64,000 nt of DNA from Portulaca oleracea (Eukaryota; Streptophyta; Magnoliopsida; Caryophyllales; Portulacaceae): assembly GCA_029582165.1 (NCBI GenBank), contig CM055892.1, forward strand, positions 11,140,754-11,204,753, given 5' to 3'. Below, in pieces: positions 1 through 10,611 of the stretch. Every line of letters starts with the position of its first letter. The stretch's first letter is position 1. Made by a program: the position numbers and the translations under genes. The notes beneath the pieces are model-generated. The model was given only the letters and a program-made list of their open reading frames with translations. It ran no database searches and was not told where the DNA came from.

Positions 1-643
1 ATCCCGAATCTCACTCATTGAGGCGGGAAATAAGGGTGAAACACATCTCAAAACCAAATTAACCAAACAAACTAATTCATTTCATTCCAACAGAACAACC
101 ATTTCATTACATGCCAACCCGAACCATGCATGACCAAAATACAACCATTGCAAGACAAACCAAACCACAACCAACCCAAAAGAACAACCAACATCAATAC
201 AAACCAAAACATCCCAACTAAAAACCAAAAGTTGACCACCAGAAACCATGCCCAACCATCCTTGATACCAACATCGAAACAAGCCAAAAACCCGAGATAC
301 TAATATGCCGAAACCACAAAGCCTTGCCTTCCCGTCCAAACCCTCCGATGAGGTACCCCCCCCCCACACACACTTACATTTTACAAAGTAAAACATAAAA
401 ACAATGAAAAGGATCAAGTGGGGGCGGGGATGCTTACAAACTGATCATCAGGCGGATCCTCCCGGAGGAGGATGGGATTGGTACGGAAAGAAGGATGGGT
501 AGTAGGGATTTTCATAATCAGGAGGTGTCGGGATATGACCCTCAACAGTGTAGTAGTGAAAACCCCAATCTCGCATGAAGTGGTTTTGTTGGCGGAAGTA
601 CTCTTCATGACTGCAGATGTTGTCGGATACTCATGATCTCCTT
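1..643. other. 3' non-coding part of the Athila-like element B
   Basis: No convincing coding sequence is visible. On the minus strand this lies downstream of the stop codon of the post-pol ORF (644-646), so I read it as the 3' untranslated part of element B. It contains a run of ten C (356-365), which on the minus strand is a G tract preceded by GTGTGT. That resembles a polypurine region, but no TG-starting LTR follows it, so the 3' LTR is probably left of the window. The first 300 bases are AT-rich and rich in CCAAAC and ACCAAC words without clear periodicity. Confidence 0.4.
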
Positions 644-1005
644 TTATTGATCCTCGAGCATCTTCACTTGGGAACGGAGGAGTTTGTTCTGCTCGCGAAC
701 CTCAGCACTCAAGCTTTTGATAGAAGAAATAACTTGGCTCAGATTACCATGTTGTGCTAAGTTCCTTGGAATCTCTTCATTATCACTTTCCTCAAACTCT
801 TCCAACAAACTAGAAATAGGAATAGGTGCCCCACCAATTTTCCTCGGCCAACCATAAAATTATCCGCACGACCAATTTTCAGGATTTGCAATATCAAGCC
901 ACTCCTCAGCATGAGTGGGGTCGAGAGGAATGCCGATTCTCTTATCATCATAACCATGATGGTAAACGGTGCGTGATTGGCGCTCAGAAATTATCTCCAT
1001 TTGGA
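644..1005 (-). pseudogene. C-terminal part of the element B post-pol ORF (continuation of 24229-25095)
   Basis: Minus-strand reading continues the ORF interrupted by the tandem array. It runs from MEIISERQSRTVYHHGYDD through PLDPTHAEEWLDIANPENW, meets a TAA at about 867-869, then resumes as WPRKIGGAPIPISSLLEEF and ends in a heptad-like, probably coiled-coil tail (NLSQVISSIKSLSAEVREQ, then NKLLRSQVKMLEDQ) before TAA at 644-646. With the part at 24229-25095 this makes the env-position ORF typical of Athila-like gypsy elements. The function of such ORFs is unknown. The join across the insertion uses the target site TCAAC. The early stop and the insertion make it non-functional. Confidence 0.6.
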
Positions 1006-1010
1006 TCAAC
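1006..1010. repeat. Left 5-bp target-site duplication (TCAAC) of the LTR array
   Basis: TCAAC directly precedes the first LTR (TGATAAG...) and is repeated exactly at 24224-24228 after the last LTR (...CTGTCA). Five-bp duplications are standard for LTR-retrotransposon integration. Confidence 0.85.
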
Positions 1011-2320
1011 TGATAAGTGCATTATTTGCACTTATTTTTAGGTATTTCAGAAGCATAATCATGGTGATTTTTGGCTAAAAAGGTGTTTAATCTTCCCCAT
1101 TTCTCTATTTACACTTGGTCTTTGCGTTTTTGGCATTGATTTTCAGGTTTAGGGCCAAAAAGGTGATTTTTGGAGCAAATTTGGTAAGGCAAAGGGTACC
1201 ACGGGCATCAATTACTGTTGATAAGACCGTTGTAAAAATTTCAGCAAGAAACGAGCAGAAAACAGCGAGACAGCGCCAACCACGGGCTGCCCGTGGTGAC
1301 AGCCACGGATCGTGGTTGGAGCTGTTTTCTCGCTGCGGCAGTTATTTTTGCGGAAATAACCAGGGGGAAAAGAGGGTAAGGCGGTTATCACTTATTCTGG
1401 GCAGAAAAGAGAGATTTTTGGAGAGTAATTCTTCACCAAAACACCTCCATTCATCAAGAATCAATTCGAAGGCATTGAAGATTTGGAATTCGAGAAGAAG
1501 CACGTAACACTCTTGTGAAGTTCTTGAGAGAATCCTATGAATTTCTCCCTAGTGTTTGCTTTACGTTTCTCACTTTCTCTTCCTTAATTCTAGAATTGAT
1601 TACCATGTTTAAAACGTATTTCTTGTTTTCAATGAATACTTGTGAGTAGATTTCGTTCTTTCTAGGGTTTTATGAACCATCAATATGGAGTTTGATTAGA
1701 AATGTTTTAGTTTGTACTTGAATTCTCAATTGAATCAATAGAAGGTTGCGTTTTTCTTGCTTACGAATGTTCTTAAGGCCTTGGATGTTTGTAATTCAGA
1801 AATTCACCTAAGAGGTACCGAAAGGTGAATTAGGGGAATTTGACCACCAACCCTTCTACCTAGGCCTACGAAATTTGAGAAAGGAGTAGTAGACTAGGGA
1901 ATCGTTAGATAACCCGACGTTGCTTAGACCTTAAATTCTGTTTAACCCGGTGCATTTAAAAAGTTGTTGATTAGGTTAGTCAGGATAATTCTATTTAGCA
2001 TCGAAAGGGCGATAGAATTTAGAGGTTATCGATTCTTGATTCGTTTGAGTTACTTTCTTGTGCATGCTTTAATATGGCTTTCAGACCCTGTTGTTAGGTG
2101 AGTAAAACCCTAGAAGTCTTCATCCATCGAATTACCTCTAGTTAATCCTTTCTAGTCCTCTTGAGTTCTAGTTAGTTCATTAGAAGTCATAAAAAAATTC
2201 ATTAACCCGATTAGCTTAGCAATCAAGTAGAGGGATAGCTCACTGAGTTACTAGACCAAGTCCCTGTGGGATCGACCTTGACATTGCTACAATAGTACCC
2301 GTGCGTTTGCGGCCCTGTCA
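1011..2320 (+). repeat. LTR 1 of the array
   Basis: TG...CA ends, 1310 bp. The GC-rich hairpin patch (about 1196-1345) contains CCACGG/CCGTGG dyads and an imperfect stem: GCCAACCACGG around 1273-1283 pairs with CCGTGGTTGG-type sequence near 1310-1320. In this copy the first dyad is damaged (ccgttgta where the other copies have ccgtggta). The stretch near 1945 (cccggtgcatttaaaa) is a third variant, not found in the other LTRs. Confidence 0.88.
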
Positions 2321-2326
2321 AGTTTA

Positions 2327-2338
2327 GGGCGCCGTTGC
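2327..2338 (+). other. Truncated tRNA-Asp primer-binding site, unit 1
   Basis: GGCGCCGTTGC follows the LTR. The full 18-nt site seen in elements B and C, complementary to the 3' end of plant tRNA-Asp(GUC), is TGGCGCCGTTGCCGGGGA. Here the match stops after 12 nt and inverted gag sequence (tgattttgg...) follows at once. Equivalent truncated sites are at 5985-5996, 9640-9651, 13294-13305, 16939-16950 and 20593-20604. Units 1 and 2 read aGGGCGCC where the others read tTGGCGCC. Confidence 0.75.
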
Positions 2339-3293
2339 TGATTTTGGGACACAACCATACGTTCCACCAATGCCTTCTAGTCAGGCTCTTGGGTTTGTCG
2401 AGGCTGGGGTTGGGGTTGGGCTTGTTGACTTTGGAAACCAAGTGGTCTTTGGGTCTGTTGTTGTTGGTGCGGTCCCGTGGGATTGTTATTCCGATAGGAA
2501 AAATTAGGATGAGATCTAAATCCCGGGTTATAGACATTAGAGTATGGGTCAAAGTTCTGTCTTGGGTTTCCAATATAATTGGTCTGGTCCGAGGTCTCGG
2601 GACTAGCTAACCCAACAGGACAAAACAAGGTCTCATGCTCAAATGAATTACAAGAAGCACACGGTAGGGGAGGATTGGAATTTACATGCAAACGGTCTAT
2701 CTTCTGAGTCACAGCATCTATTTTAGCAGTCAAAACAGAAATGGCATCGACATCATACTTACCTCCCGTTCTCGAGGAACGGGGCTTGGACCATTGGTGA
2801 GTGTTGAACGCCATTTGCTCGATCAAAGAATAGAGGTCATCGACCGCTTTGTTCATGATGTTCCCCCCAGCTGCTGCAAGAATCATCGCCCTCAACTGAT
2901 CATCCACTCCATTGTAGATGGCATGGATGGGCACCCATGGCTCAAGACCATGATGTGGACACCGTGAAGTAGATCCTGAACTGCTCCCAAGCCTCGTACA
3001 GGTTCTCATCCGACTCTTGGACGAAGGTGGATATTTGGTTGCGGAGGCTTGTCAGCTTACTTGGCGGGAAATATTTGTTAAGAAATGCGCTCGCCATCTG
3101 ATCAAAAGTGGTGATGGAGTTCGGCGGAAGAGTCTAGCCACTCCATGCTCGATCGTCTAAGGAAAACGGAAACAATCGCAGCTTGATTGCATCCTCGTGA
3201 TGATTGTAAGCGCCTAGTATTTCTTGTAGCTTTGTTTAGCCTTTGCGTAGCCCGTAAGTGATTCAAAGATTTGCAAAGAAATTTCGAAAACAT
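2339..3293 (-). pseudogene. gag: Inverted Athila/Tat-type gag fragment, unit 1
   Basis: Gag reading lies on the minus strand, opposite to the LTRs. From the middle to the C-terminus it is open (CPHHGLEPWVPIHAIYNG, VDDLYSLIEQMA), with a CX2CX4HX4C zinc knuckle (CASCNSFEHETLFC) and a Q/P-rich tail. Relative to the other units it has small indels near 3135 (missing bases in the PPNS...ESLDS region) and near 2965, which put the conserved N-terminal WEWLDSLPP block in another frame. With reversed orientation and broken frame it cannot be made as Gag from the LTR. Confidence 0.75.
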
Positions 3294-3299
3294 CTTGAT

Positions 3300-4667
3300 T
3301 TGGGTTCACATCTTGATAGTGAAGATTTATTGCCCTTCTTAACCCTTTGATGTGAGCTTAGCATTTGTATGTTTATGTTCTTTGATTGGTTGTTGAGCAC
3401 AAACCCGTGAGACCACTAAGCCAAAATGACTAATCATTTTCATTAGTCTCATATTTCCATGTGTGACTCAACCTTGGTTGTGATCTCAAGAACTTGCTTT
3501 TCATCTCTTTGAAACTGCACTTTGCATCATGCATTGACAACATGATTGAGGCACTCATTCGTACTTATTGTAGCTACAATACCAAATAGCCACCCTATTC
3601 ATGTAATTCTCCGCCTTTAACCCTTCTTCTAGCCTTTGATTACTCCGTTTTCTCAGAATAACCTGAAATTATAAACCTTGGCCAATTACATATCTTCCTA
3701 CCTTAAACCATTGCTTGGAGTATATTGAGTGTGGTTGATGGGGTTAATTATGAATACATTCGCAAAACAGTGTGTTGGGAAAGAAATGAATAGGAAGTGT
3801 TGGGATTTTTCTCACTTATGTAGCATCAATGTAGTGGCTATGTTAGCAAAACCCGCCAAGTTTTGTAATTAATTTTATATATGATTTTCACTTGCCAATC
3901 ACTTGCTGAGAAAAAAAAAAGAGAGAACAATTCAATTGCAATTAGAAAATATATAAAAAAAAAGAAAAAGAAAGGAGGAGCACAAGTGTGATGGCAAGTG
4001 AGGAGTTTAGTAATGAGGCGGTTTCTAATAAATGTTTCGGGATTGTTGTGATTGTTTATGGGCGAGTAAGGTTCAAAGACATTGAGTGAGGTTGGAAAAG
4101 TATAACTCCAAGCTTGGCTTCGAGCTCCACTTATCCAAATATTTTCCGTCCCTTGCCCCTAACCTTAACCCTGTTACAACCCTTTCAAAGACTTCTTGAT
4201 TGTCATTTGCATTTTGCATATAGCGATAGAGAATTGAGATGATCATCAAGCATATGGTAGATTGTTTCCTAGGCTAGAGTATTGAGAGAACCAAACATTG
4301 AATTCATTTTGAAAACACATGAGGGGAGTGTTTCCACATTCCCAAAAGTGAGGATTGCTCTCAACCATTTTAGTTTCATACTCATACATGTGTTCTCTCG
4401 CTAATTCAGTGACGGAAGGGTGACTAATTTGATCTTGATGGTGTGATTCCCCTAAACCCTTTTCGAAAATCTCCCTCTATCTTGTGCTAAAGTGTTTTAA
4501 TCGCTTTAGGGTTGTGTTTTGGTTGGGCAAAGTTGCTTGAGTTCTGCTAATGCTTACCTGAGGGGGCTTGTACTTAGGATGTTCGAGTCTCTTCTTTTGA
4601 GTCCGTTTTTCCTAGTTTTGAGTCTAGTACTTGCTTGGGGACAAGCAAGGTTTTAGCATGGAGGGGT
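3300..4667 (+). other. 3' non-coding internal segment and polypurine tract, unit 1
   Basis: AT-rich non-coding sequence in LTR orientation. It includes an A-rich stretch (3909-3990) whose length varies between units. The part at 4089-4345 is similar, in the same strand sense, to 62184-62460 of element C (CTCCAAGCTTGGCTTCGAGC against the similar tail of C, then GTTACAACCC, and GTAGATTG/GTAGGTTG), so the piece is not inverted. It ends in GGGGACAAGCAAGG and the tract ATGGAGGGGT (4658-4667) touching LTR 2. Confidence 0.75.
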
Positions 4668-5978
4668 TGATAAGTGCATTATTTGCACTTATTTTTAGGT
4701 ATTTTAGAAGCATAATCATGGTGATTTTTGGCTAAAAAGGTGTTTAATCTTCCCCATTTCTCTATTTACACTTGGTCTTTGCGTCTTTGGCATTGATTTT
4801 CAGGTTTAGGGCCAAAAAGGTGATTTTTGGAGCAAATTTGGTAAGGCAAAGGGTACCACGGGCATCAACTACTGTTGATAAGACCGTGGTAAAAATTTCA
4901 GCAAGAAACGAGCAGAAAACAGCGAGACAGCGCCAACCACGGGCTGCCCATAGTGACAGCCACGGACCGTGGTTGGAGCTGTTTTCTCGCTGCGGCAGTT
5001 ATTTTTGCGGAAATAACCGGGGGGAAAAGAGGGGAAGGCGGTTATCACTTATTCTGGGCAGAAAAGAGAGATCTTTGGAGAGGAATTCTTCACCAAAACA
5101 CCTCCATTCATCAAGAATCAATTCGAAGGCATTGAAGATTTGGAATTCGAGAAGAAGCACGCAACACTCTTGTGAAGTTCTTGAGAGAATCCTACGAATT
5201 TCTCCCTAGTGTTTGCTTTACTCTTCTCACTTTCTCTTCCTTAATTCTAGAATTGATTACCATGTTTAGAACGTATTTCTTGTTTTCAATGAATACTTGT
5301 GAGTAGATTTCGTTCTTTCTAGGGTTTTATGAACCATCAATATGGAGTTTGATTAGAAATGTTTTAGTTTGTACTTGAATTCTCAATTGAATCAATAGAA
5401 GGGTGCGTTTTTCTTGCTTGCGAATGTTCTTAAGGCCTTGGATGTTTGTAATTCAGAAATTAACCTAAGAAGTACCGAAAGGTGAATTAGGGGAATTTGA
5501 CCACCAACCCTTCTACCTAGGGCTACGAAATTTGAGAAAGGAGTAGTAGACTAGGGAATCGTTAGATAACCCGACGTTGCTTAGACCTTAAATTCTGTTT
5601 AACCTGAAAAGCAGACGAAAGTTGTTGATTAGGTTAGTCAGGATAATTCTATTTAGCATCGAAAGGGCGATAGAATTTAGAGGTTATCGATTCTTGATTC
5701 GTTTGAGTTACTTTCTTGTGCATGCTTTAATATGGCTTTCAGACCCTGTTGTTAGGTGAGTAAAACCCTAGAAGTCTTCATCCATCGAATTACCTCTAGT
5801 TAATCCTTTCTAGTCCTCTTGAGTTCTAGTTAGTTCATTAGAAGTCATAAAAAAATTCATTAACCCGATTAGCTTAGCAATCAAGTAGAGGGATAGCTCA
5901 CTGAGTTACTAGACCAAGTCCCTGTGGGATCGACCTTGACATTGCTACAATAGTACCCGTGCGTTTGCGGCCCTGTCA
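4668..5978 (+). repeat. LTR 2 of the array
   Basis: 1311 bp, TG...CA. The hairpin patch (4850-5005) is the class I type (GCCAACCACGGGCTGCCC, then CCACGGACCGTGGTTGG). A plus-strand frame of 145 codons happens to be open through the first part, but it is broken in the sister LTRs and is not treated as a gene. The +930 site carries the ctgaaaagcagacg variant. Confidence 0.88.
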
Positions 5979-5996
5979 AGTTTAGGGCGCCGTTGC

Positions 5997-6956
5997 TGAT
6001 TTTGGGACACAACCATACGTTCCACCAATGCCTTCTAGTCAGGCTCTTGGGTTTGTCGAGGCTGGGGTTGGGGTTGGGCTTGTTGTCTTTGGAAACCAGG
6101 TGGTCTTTGGGTCTGTTGTTGTTGGTGCGGTCCCGTGGGATTGTTATTCCGATAGGAAAAATTAGGATGAGATCTATATCCCGGGTTGTAGACATTAGAG
6201 TATGGGTCAAAGTTTTGTCTTGGATTTCCAATATAATTGGTCTGGTCCGAGGTCTCGGGACTAGCTAACCCAACAGGACAAAACAAGGTCTCATGCTCAA
6301 ATGAATTACAAGAAGCACACGGTAGGGGAGGATTGGAATTTACATGCAAACGGTCTATCTTCTGAGTCACAGCATCTATTTTAGCAGTCAAAACAGAAAT
6401 GACATCAACATCATACTTACCTCCCGTTCTCGAGGAACGGGGCTTGGACCATTGGTGACTGTTGGACGCCATTTTCTCGATCAAAGAATAGAGGTCATCG
6501 ACCGCTTTGTTCATGATGTTCCCCCCAGCTGCTGCAAGAATCATCGCCCTCAACTGATCATCCACTCCATTGTAGAAGGCATGGATGGGCACCCATGGCT
6601 CAAGACCATGATGTGGATACCGGCGAAGTAGATCCTTGAACCGTTCCCAAGCCTCGTACAGGTTCTCATCCGACTCTTGGACGAAGGTGGATATTTGGTT
6701 GCGGAGGCTTGTCAGCTTACTTGGCGGGAAATATTTGTTAAGAAATGCGCTCGCCATCTGATCAAAAGTGGTGATGGAGTTCGGCGGAAGAGAGTCTAGC
6801 CACTCCCATGCTCGATCCTCCAAGGAAAACGGAAACAATCGCAGTTTGATTGCATCTTGTGATGATTGTAAGCCAGCTAGTATTTCTTGTAGCTTTGTTT
6901 AGCCTTTGCGTAGCCCGTAAGTGATTCAAAGATTTGCAAAGAAATTTCGAAAACAT
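5997..6956 (-). pseudogene. gag: Inverted gag fragment, unit 2
   Basis: The frame at 6035-6838 (267 codons) is open on the minus strand. It starts within the conserved capsid-like core (FPFSLEDRAWEWLDSLPPNS, then FLNKYFPPSKLTSLRNQIST, YEAWERFKDLLRRYPHHGLE), contains the zinc knuckle CASCNSFEHETLFC and ends in a P/Q-rich tail. The matrix-side N-terminus is missing: upstream, the in-frame sequence (QEILAGLQSSPDAIKLRLF in better copies) runs into stops. The gag core is of the Athila/Tat kind. Orientation is opposite to the LTR promoter. Confidence 0.8.
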
Positions 6957-8333
6957 CTTGATTTGGGTTCACATCTTGATAGTGAAGATTTATTGCCCTT
7001 CTTAACCCTTTGATGTGAGCTTAGCATTTGTATGTTTATGTTCTTTGATTGGTTGTTGAGCACAAACCCGTGAGACCACTAAGCCAAAATGACTAATCAT
7101 TTTCATTAGTCTCATATTTTCATGTGTGACTCAACCTTGGTTGTGATCTCTAGAACTTGCTTTTCATCTCTTTGAAACTGCACTTTGCATCATGCATTGA
7201 CAACATGATTGAGGCACTCATTCGCACTTATTGTAGCTACAATACCAAATAGCCACCCTATTCATGTAATTCTCCGCCTTTAACCCTTCTTCTAGCCTTT
7301 GATTACTCCGTTTTCTCAGAATAACCTGAAATTATAAACCCTGGCCAATTACATATCTTCCTACCTTAAGCCATTGCTTGGAGTATATTTAGTGTGGTTG
7401 ATGGGGTTAATTATGAATACATTCGCAAAACAGTGTGTTGGGAAAGTAATGAATAGGAAGTGTTGGGATTTTTCTCACTTATGTAGCATCAATGTAGTGG
7501 CTATGTTAGCAAAACCCGCCAAGTTTTGTAATTAATTTTATATATGATTTTCACTTGCCAATCACTTGCTGAGAAAAAAAAAAGAGAGAGAACAATTCAA
7601 TAGCAATTAGAAAATATATAAAAAAAAAGAAAAAGAAAAGGAGGAGCACAAGTGTGATGGCAAGTGAGGAGTTTAGTAATGAGGCGGTTTCTAATAAATG
7701 TTTCGGGATTGTTGTGATTGTTTATGGGCGAGTAAGGTTCAATGACATTGAGTGAGGTTGGAAAAGTATAACTCCAAGCTTGGCTTCGAGCTCCACTTAT
7801 CCAAATATTTTCTGTCCCTTGCCCCTAACCTTAACCCCGTTACAACACTTTCAAAGACCTCTTGATTGTCATTTGCAGTTTGCATATAGCGGTAGAGAAT
7901 TGAGATGATCATCAAGCATATGGTAGATTGTTTCCTAGGCTAGAGTATTGAGAGAACCAAACATTGAATTCATTTTGAAAACACATGAGGGGAGTGTTTC
8001 CACATTCCCAAAAGTGAGGATTGCTCTCAACCGTTTTAGTTTCATACTCATACATGTGTTCTCTCGCTAATTCGGTGACAGAAGGGTGACTAATTTGATC
8101 TTGATGGTGTGATTCCCCTAAACCCTTTTCGAAAATCTCCCTCTATCTTGTGCTAAAGTGTTTTAATCGCTTTAGGGTTGTGTTTTGGTTGGGCAAAGTT
8201 GCTTCAGTTATGCTAATGCTTACCTGAGGGGGGTTGTACTTAGGATGTTCGAGTCTCTTCTTTTGAGTCCGTTTTTCCTTATTTTGAGTCTAGTACTTGC
8301 TTGGGGACAAGCAAGGTTTTAGCATGGAGGGGT
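6957..8333 (+). other. 3' non-coding internal segment and polypurine tract, unit 2
   Basis: Same layout as unit 1, ending in the purine tract at 8324-8333. No gene is seen. The A/G-rich tract near 7574-7645 differs in length from its neighbours. Confidence 0.75.
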
Positions 8334-9633
8334 TGATAAGTGCATTATTTGCACTTATTTTTAGGTATTTTAGAAGCATAATCATGGTGATTTTTGGCTA
8401 AAAAGGTGTTTAATCTTCCCCATTTCTCTATTTACACTTGGTGTTTGCGTCTTTGGCATTGATTTTCAGGTTTAGGGCCAAAAAGGTGATTTTTGGAGCA
8501 AATTTGGTAAGGCAAAGGGTACCACGGGCATCAACTATTGTTAATAAGACCGTGGTAAAAATTTTAGCAAGAACGAAGAAAGCAATGAGACAAATACAAC
8601 CACGGGCCGCCATAAGCGACAGCCACGACCGTGGTCGAGCCGCTTCTTCACAGCTTATTTGCATGAAATAACCGGGGGAAAAAGAGGGGAAGGCGGTTAT
8701 CACTTATTCTGGGCAGAAAAGAGAGATCTTTGCAGAGGAATTCTTCACCAAAACACCTCCATTCATCAAGAATCAATTCGAAGGCATTGAAGATTTGGAA
8801 TTCGAGAAGAAGCACGCAACACTCTTGTGAAGTTCTTGAGAGAATCCTACGAATTTCTCCCTAGTGTTTGCTTTACTCTTCTCACTTTCTCTTCCTCAAT
8901 TCTAGAATTGATTACCATGTTTAGAACGTATTTCTTGTTTTCAATGAATACTTGTGAATAGCTTTCGTTCTTTCTAGGGTTTTATGAACCATCAATATGG
9001 AGTTTGATTAGAAATGTTTTAGTTTGTACTTGAATTCTCAATTGAATCAATAGAAGGTTGCGTTTTTCTTGCTTGCGAATGTTCTTAAGGCCTTGGATGT
9101 TTGTAATTCAGAAATTAACCTAAGAAGTACCGAAAGGTGAATTAGGGGAATTTGACCACCAACCCTTCTACCTAGGCCTACGAAAGTTGCGAGAGGAGTA
9201 GTAGACTAGGGAATCATTAGATAACCCGACCTTGCTTAGACCTTAAATTCTGTTTAACCTGAAAAGCAGACGAAAGTTGTTGATTAGGTTAGTCAGGATA
9301 ATTCTATTTAGCATCGAAAGGGCGATAGAATTTAGAGGTTATCGATTCTTGATTCGTTTGAGTTACTTTCTTGTGCATGCTTTAATCTGGCTTTCAGACC
9401 CTGTTGTTAGGTGAGTAAAACCCTATAAGTCTTCATCCATCGAATTACCTCTAGTTAATCCTTTCTAGTCCACTTTAGTTCTAGTTAGTTCATTAGAAGT
9501 CATAAAAAAAATCATTAACCCGATTAGCTTAGCAATCAAGTAGAGGGATAGCTCACTGAGTTACTAGACCAAGTCCCTGTGGCATCGACCTTGACATTGC
9601 TACAATAGTACCCGTGCGCTTGCGGCCCTGTCA
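8334..9633 (+). repeat. LTR 3 of the array
   Basis: 1300 bp, TG...CA. The hairpin patch (8520-8665) is the class II type: CCACGGGCCGCC, then CCACGACCGTGGTCGAGC, with flanks (gaacgaagaaagcaatgag, cacagcttatttgcatg) that hardly align with LTRs 1, 2, 5 and 7. Sequence on both sides of the patch is nearly identical to the other copies. Confidence 0.88.
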
Positions 9634-10611
9634 AGTTTTTGGCGCCGTTGCTGATTTTGGGACACAACCATACGTTCCACCAATGCCTTCCAGTCAGGCT
9701 CTTGGGTTTGTCGAGGCTGGGGTTGGGGTTGGGCTTGTTGTCTTTGGAAACCAGGTGGTCTTTGGGTCTGTTGTTGTTGGTGTGGTCCCGTGGGATTGTT
9801 ATTCCGATAGGAAAAATTAGGATGAGATCTAAATCCCGGGTTGTAGACATTAGAGTATGGGTCAAAGTTATGTCTTGGGTTTCCAATATAATTAGTCTGG
9901 TCCGAGGTCTCGGGACTAGCTAACCCAACAGGACAAAACAAGGTCTCATGCTCAAATGAATTACAAGAAGCACACGGTAGGGGAGGATTGGAATTTACAT
10001 GCAAATGGTCTATCTTCTGAGTCACAGCATCTATTTTAGCAGTCAAAACAGAAATGGCATCGACATCATACTTACCTTCCGTTCTCGAGGAACGGGGCTT
10101 GGACCATTGGTGACTGTTGGACGCCATTTGCTCGATCAAAGAATAGAGGTCATCGACCGCTTTATTCATGATGTTCCCCCCAGCTGCTGCAAGAATCATC
10201 GCCCTCAACTGATCATCCACTCCATTGTAGAAGGCATGGATGGGCACCCATGGCTCAAGACCATGATGTGGACACCGGCGAAGTAGATCCTTGAACCGTT
10301 CCCAAGCCTCGTACAGGTTCTCATCCGACTCTTGGACGAAGGTGGATATTTGGTTGCGGAGGCTTGTCAGCTTACTTGGCGGGAAGTATTTGTTAAGAAA
10401 TGCGCTCGCCATCTGATCAAAAGTGGTGATGGAGTTCGGCGGAAGAGAGTCTAGCCACTCCCATGCTCGATCGTCCAAGGAAAACGGAAACAATCGCAGT
10501 TTGATTGCATCCGGTGATGATTGTAAGCCAGCTAGTATTTCTTGTAGCTTTGTTTAGCCTTTGCGTAGCCCGTAAGTGATTCAAAGATTTGCAAAGAAAT
10601 TTCGAAAACAT
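9600..10611 (-). pseudogene. gag: Inverted gag fragment, unit 3 (longest open copy)
   Basis: This is the best-preserved copy: 297 codons are open from 10493 down to 9600. In order: capsid-like core FPFSLDDRAWEWLDSLPPNS, YEAWERFKDLLRRCPHHGLE, AAAGGNIMNKAVDDLYSLIE; zinc knuckle CASCNSFEHETLFC (about 9936-9977); Q/P-rich tail QPQPQPRQTQEPDWKALVER. The frame then continues antisense through the PBS remnant into the end of LTR 3, which adds about a dozen meaningless codons. The N-terminal part of Gag is absent. Transcribed from the LTR it would be antisense RNA; any protein would need a minus-strand promoter, which I do not see. Confidence 0.8.

Noticed and set aside
356..365. C run read as the polypurine tract of element B followed by its 3' LTR
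   Set aside because: The minus-strand sequence after the G tract is GTACCTCATCGG, not TG..., and it does not match the 5' LTR start TGTTTAGACCC.
1196..1345. Diversity-generating retroelement-style targeted variation
   Set aside because: The variable patch is non-coding, there is no adjacent template repeat or dedicated RT, and variation includes deletions and rearrangements, not adenine-specific changes.
2335..2610. Plus-strand frames of about 90 codons opposite gag in every unit
   Set aside because: Shadows of the minus-strand gag; Leu/Gly/Arg-rich readings produced by the antisense of P/Q-rich coding sequence.
4772..5209. A 145-codon plus-strand frame in LTR 2 (and shorter forms in the other LTRs)
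   Set aside because: It starts without a supported ATG, runs through the hypervariable hairpin patch, and is broken by stops or indels in most sister LTRs. No family resemblance. Probably chance openness in a GC-rich stretch.
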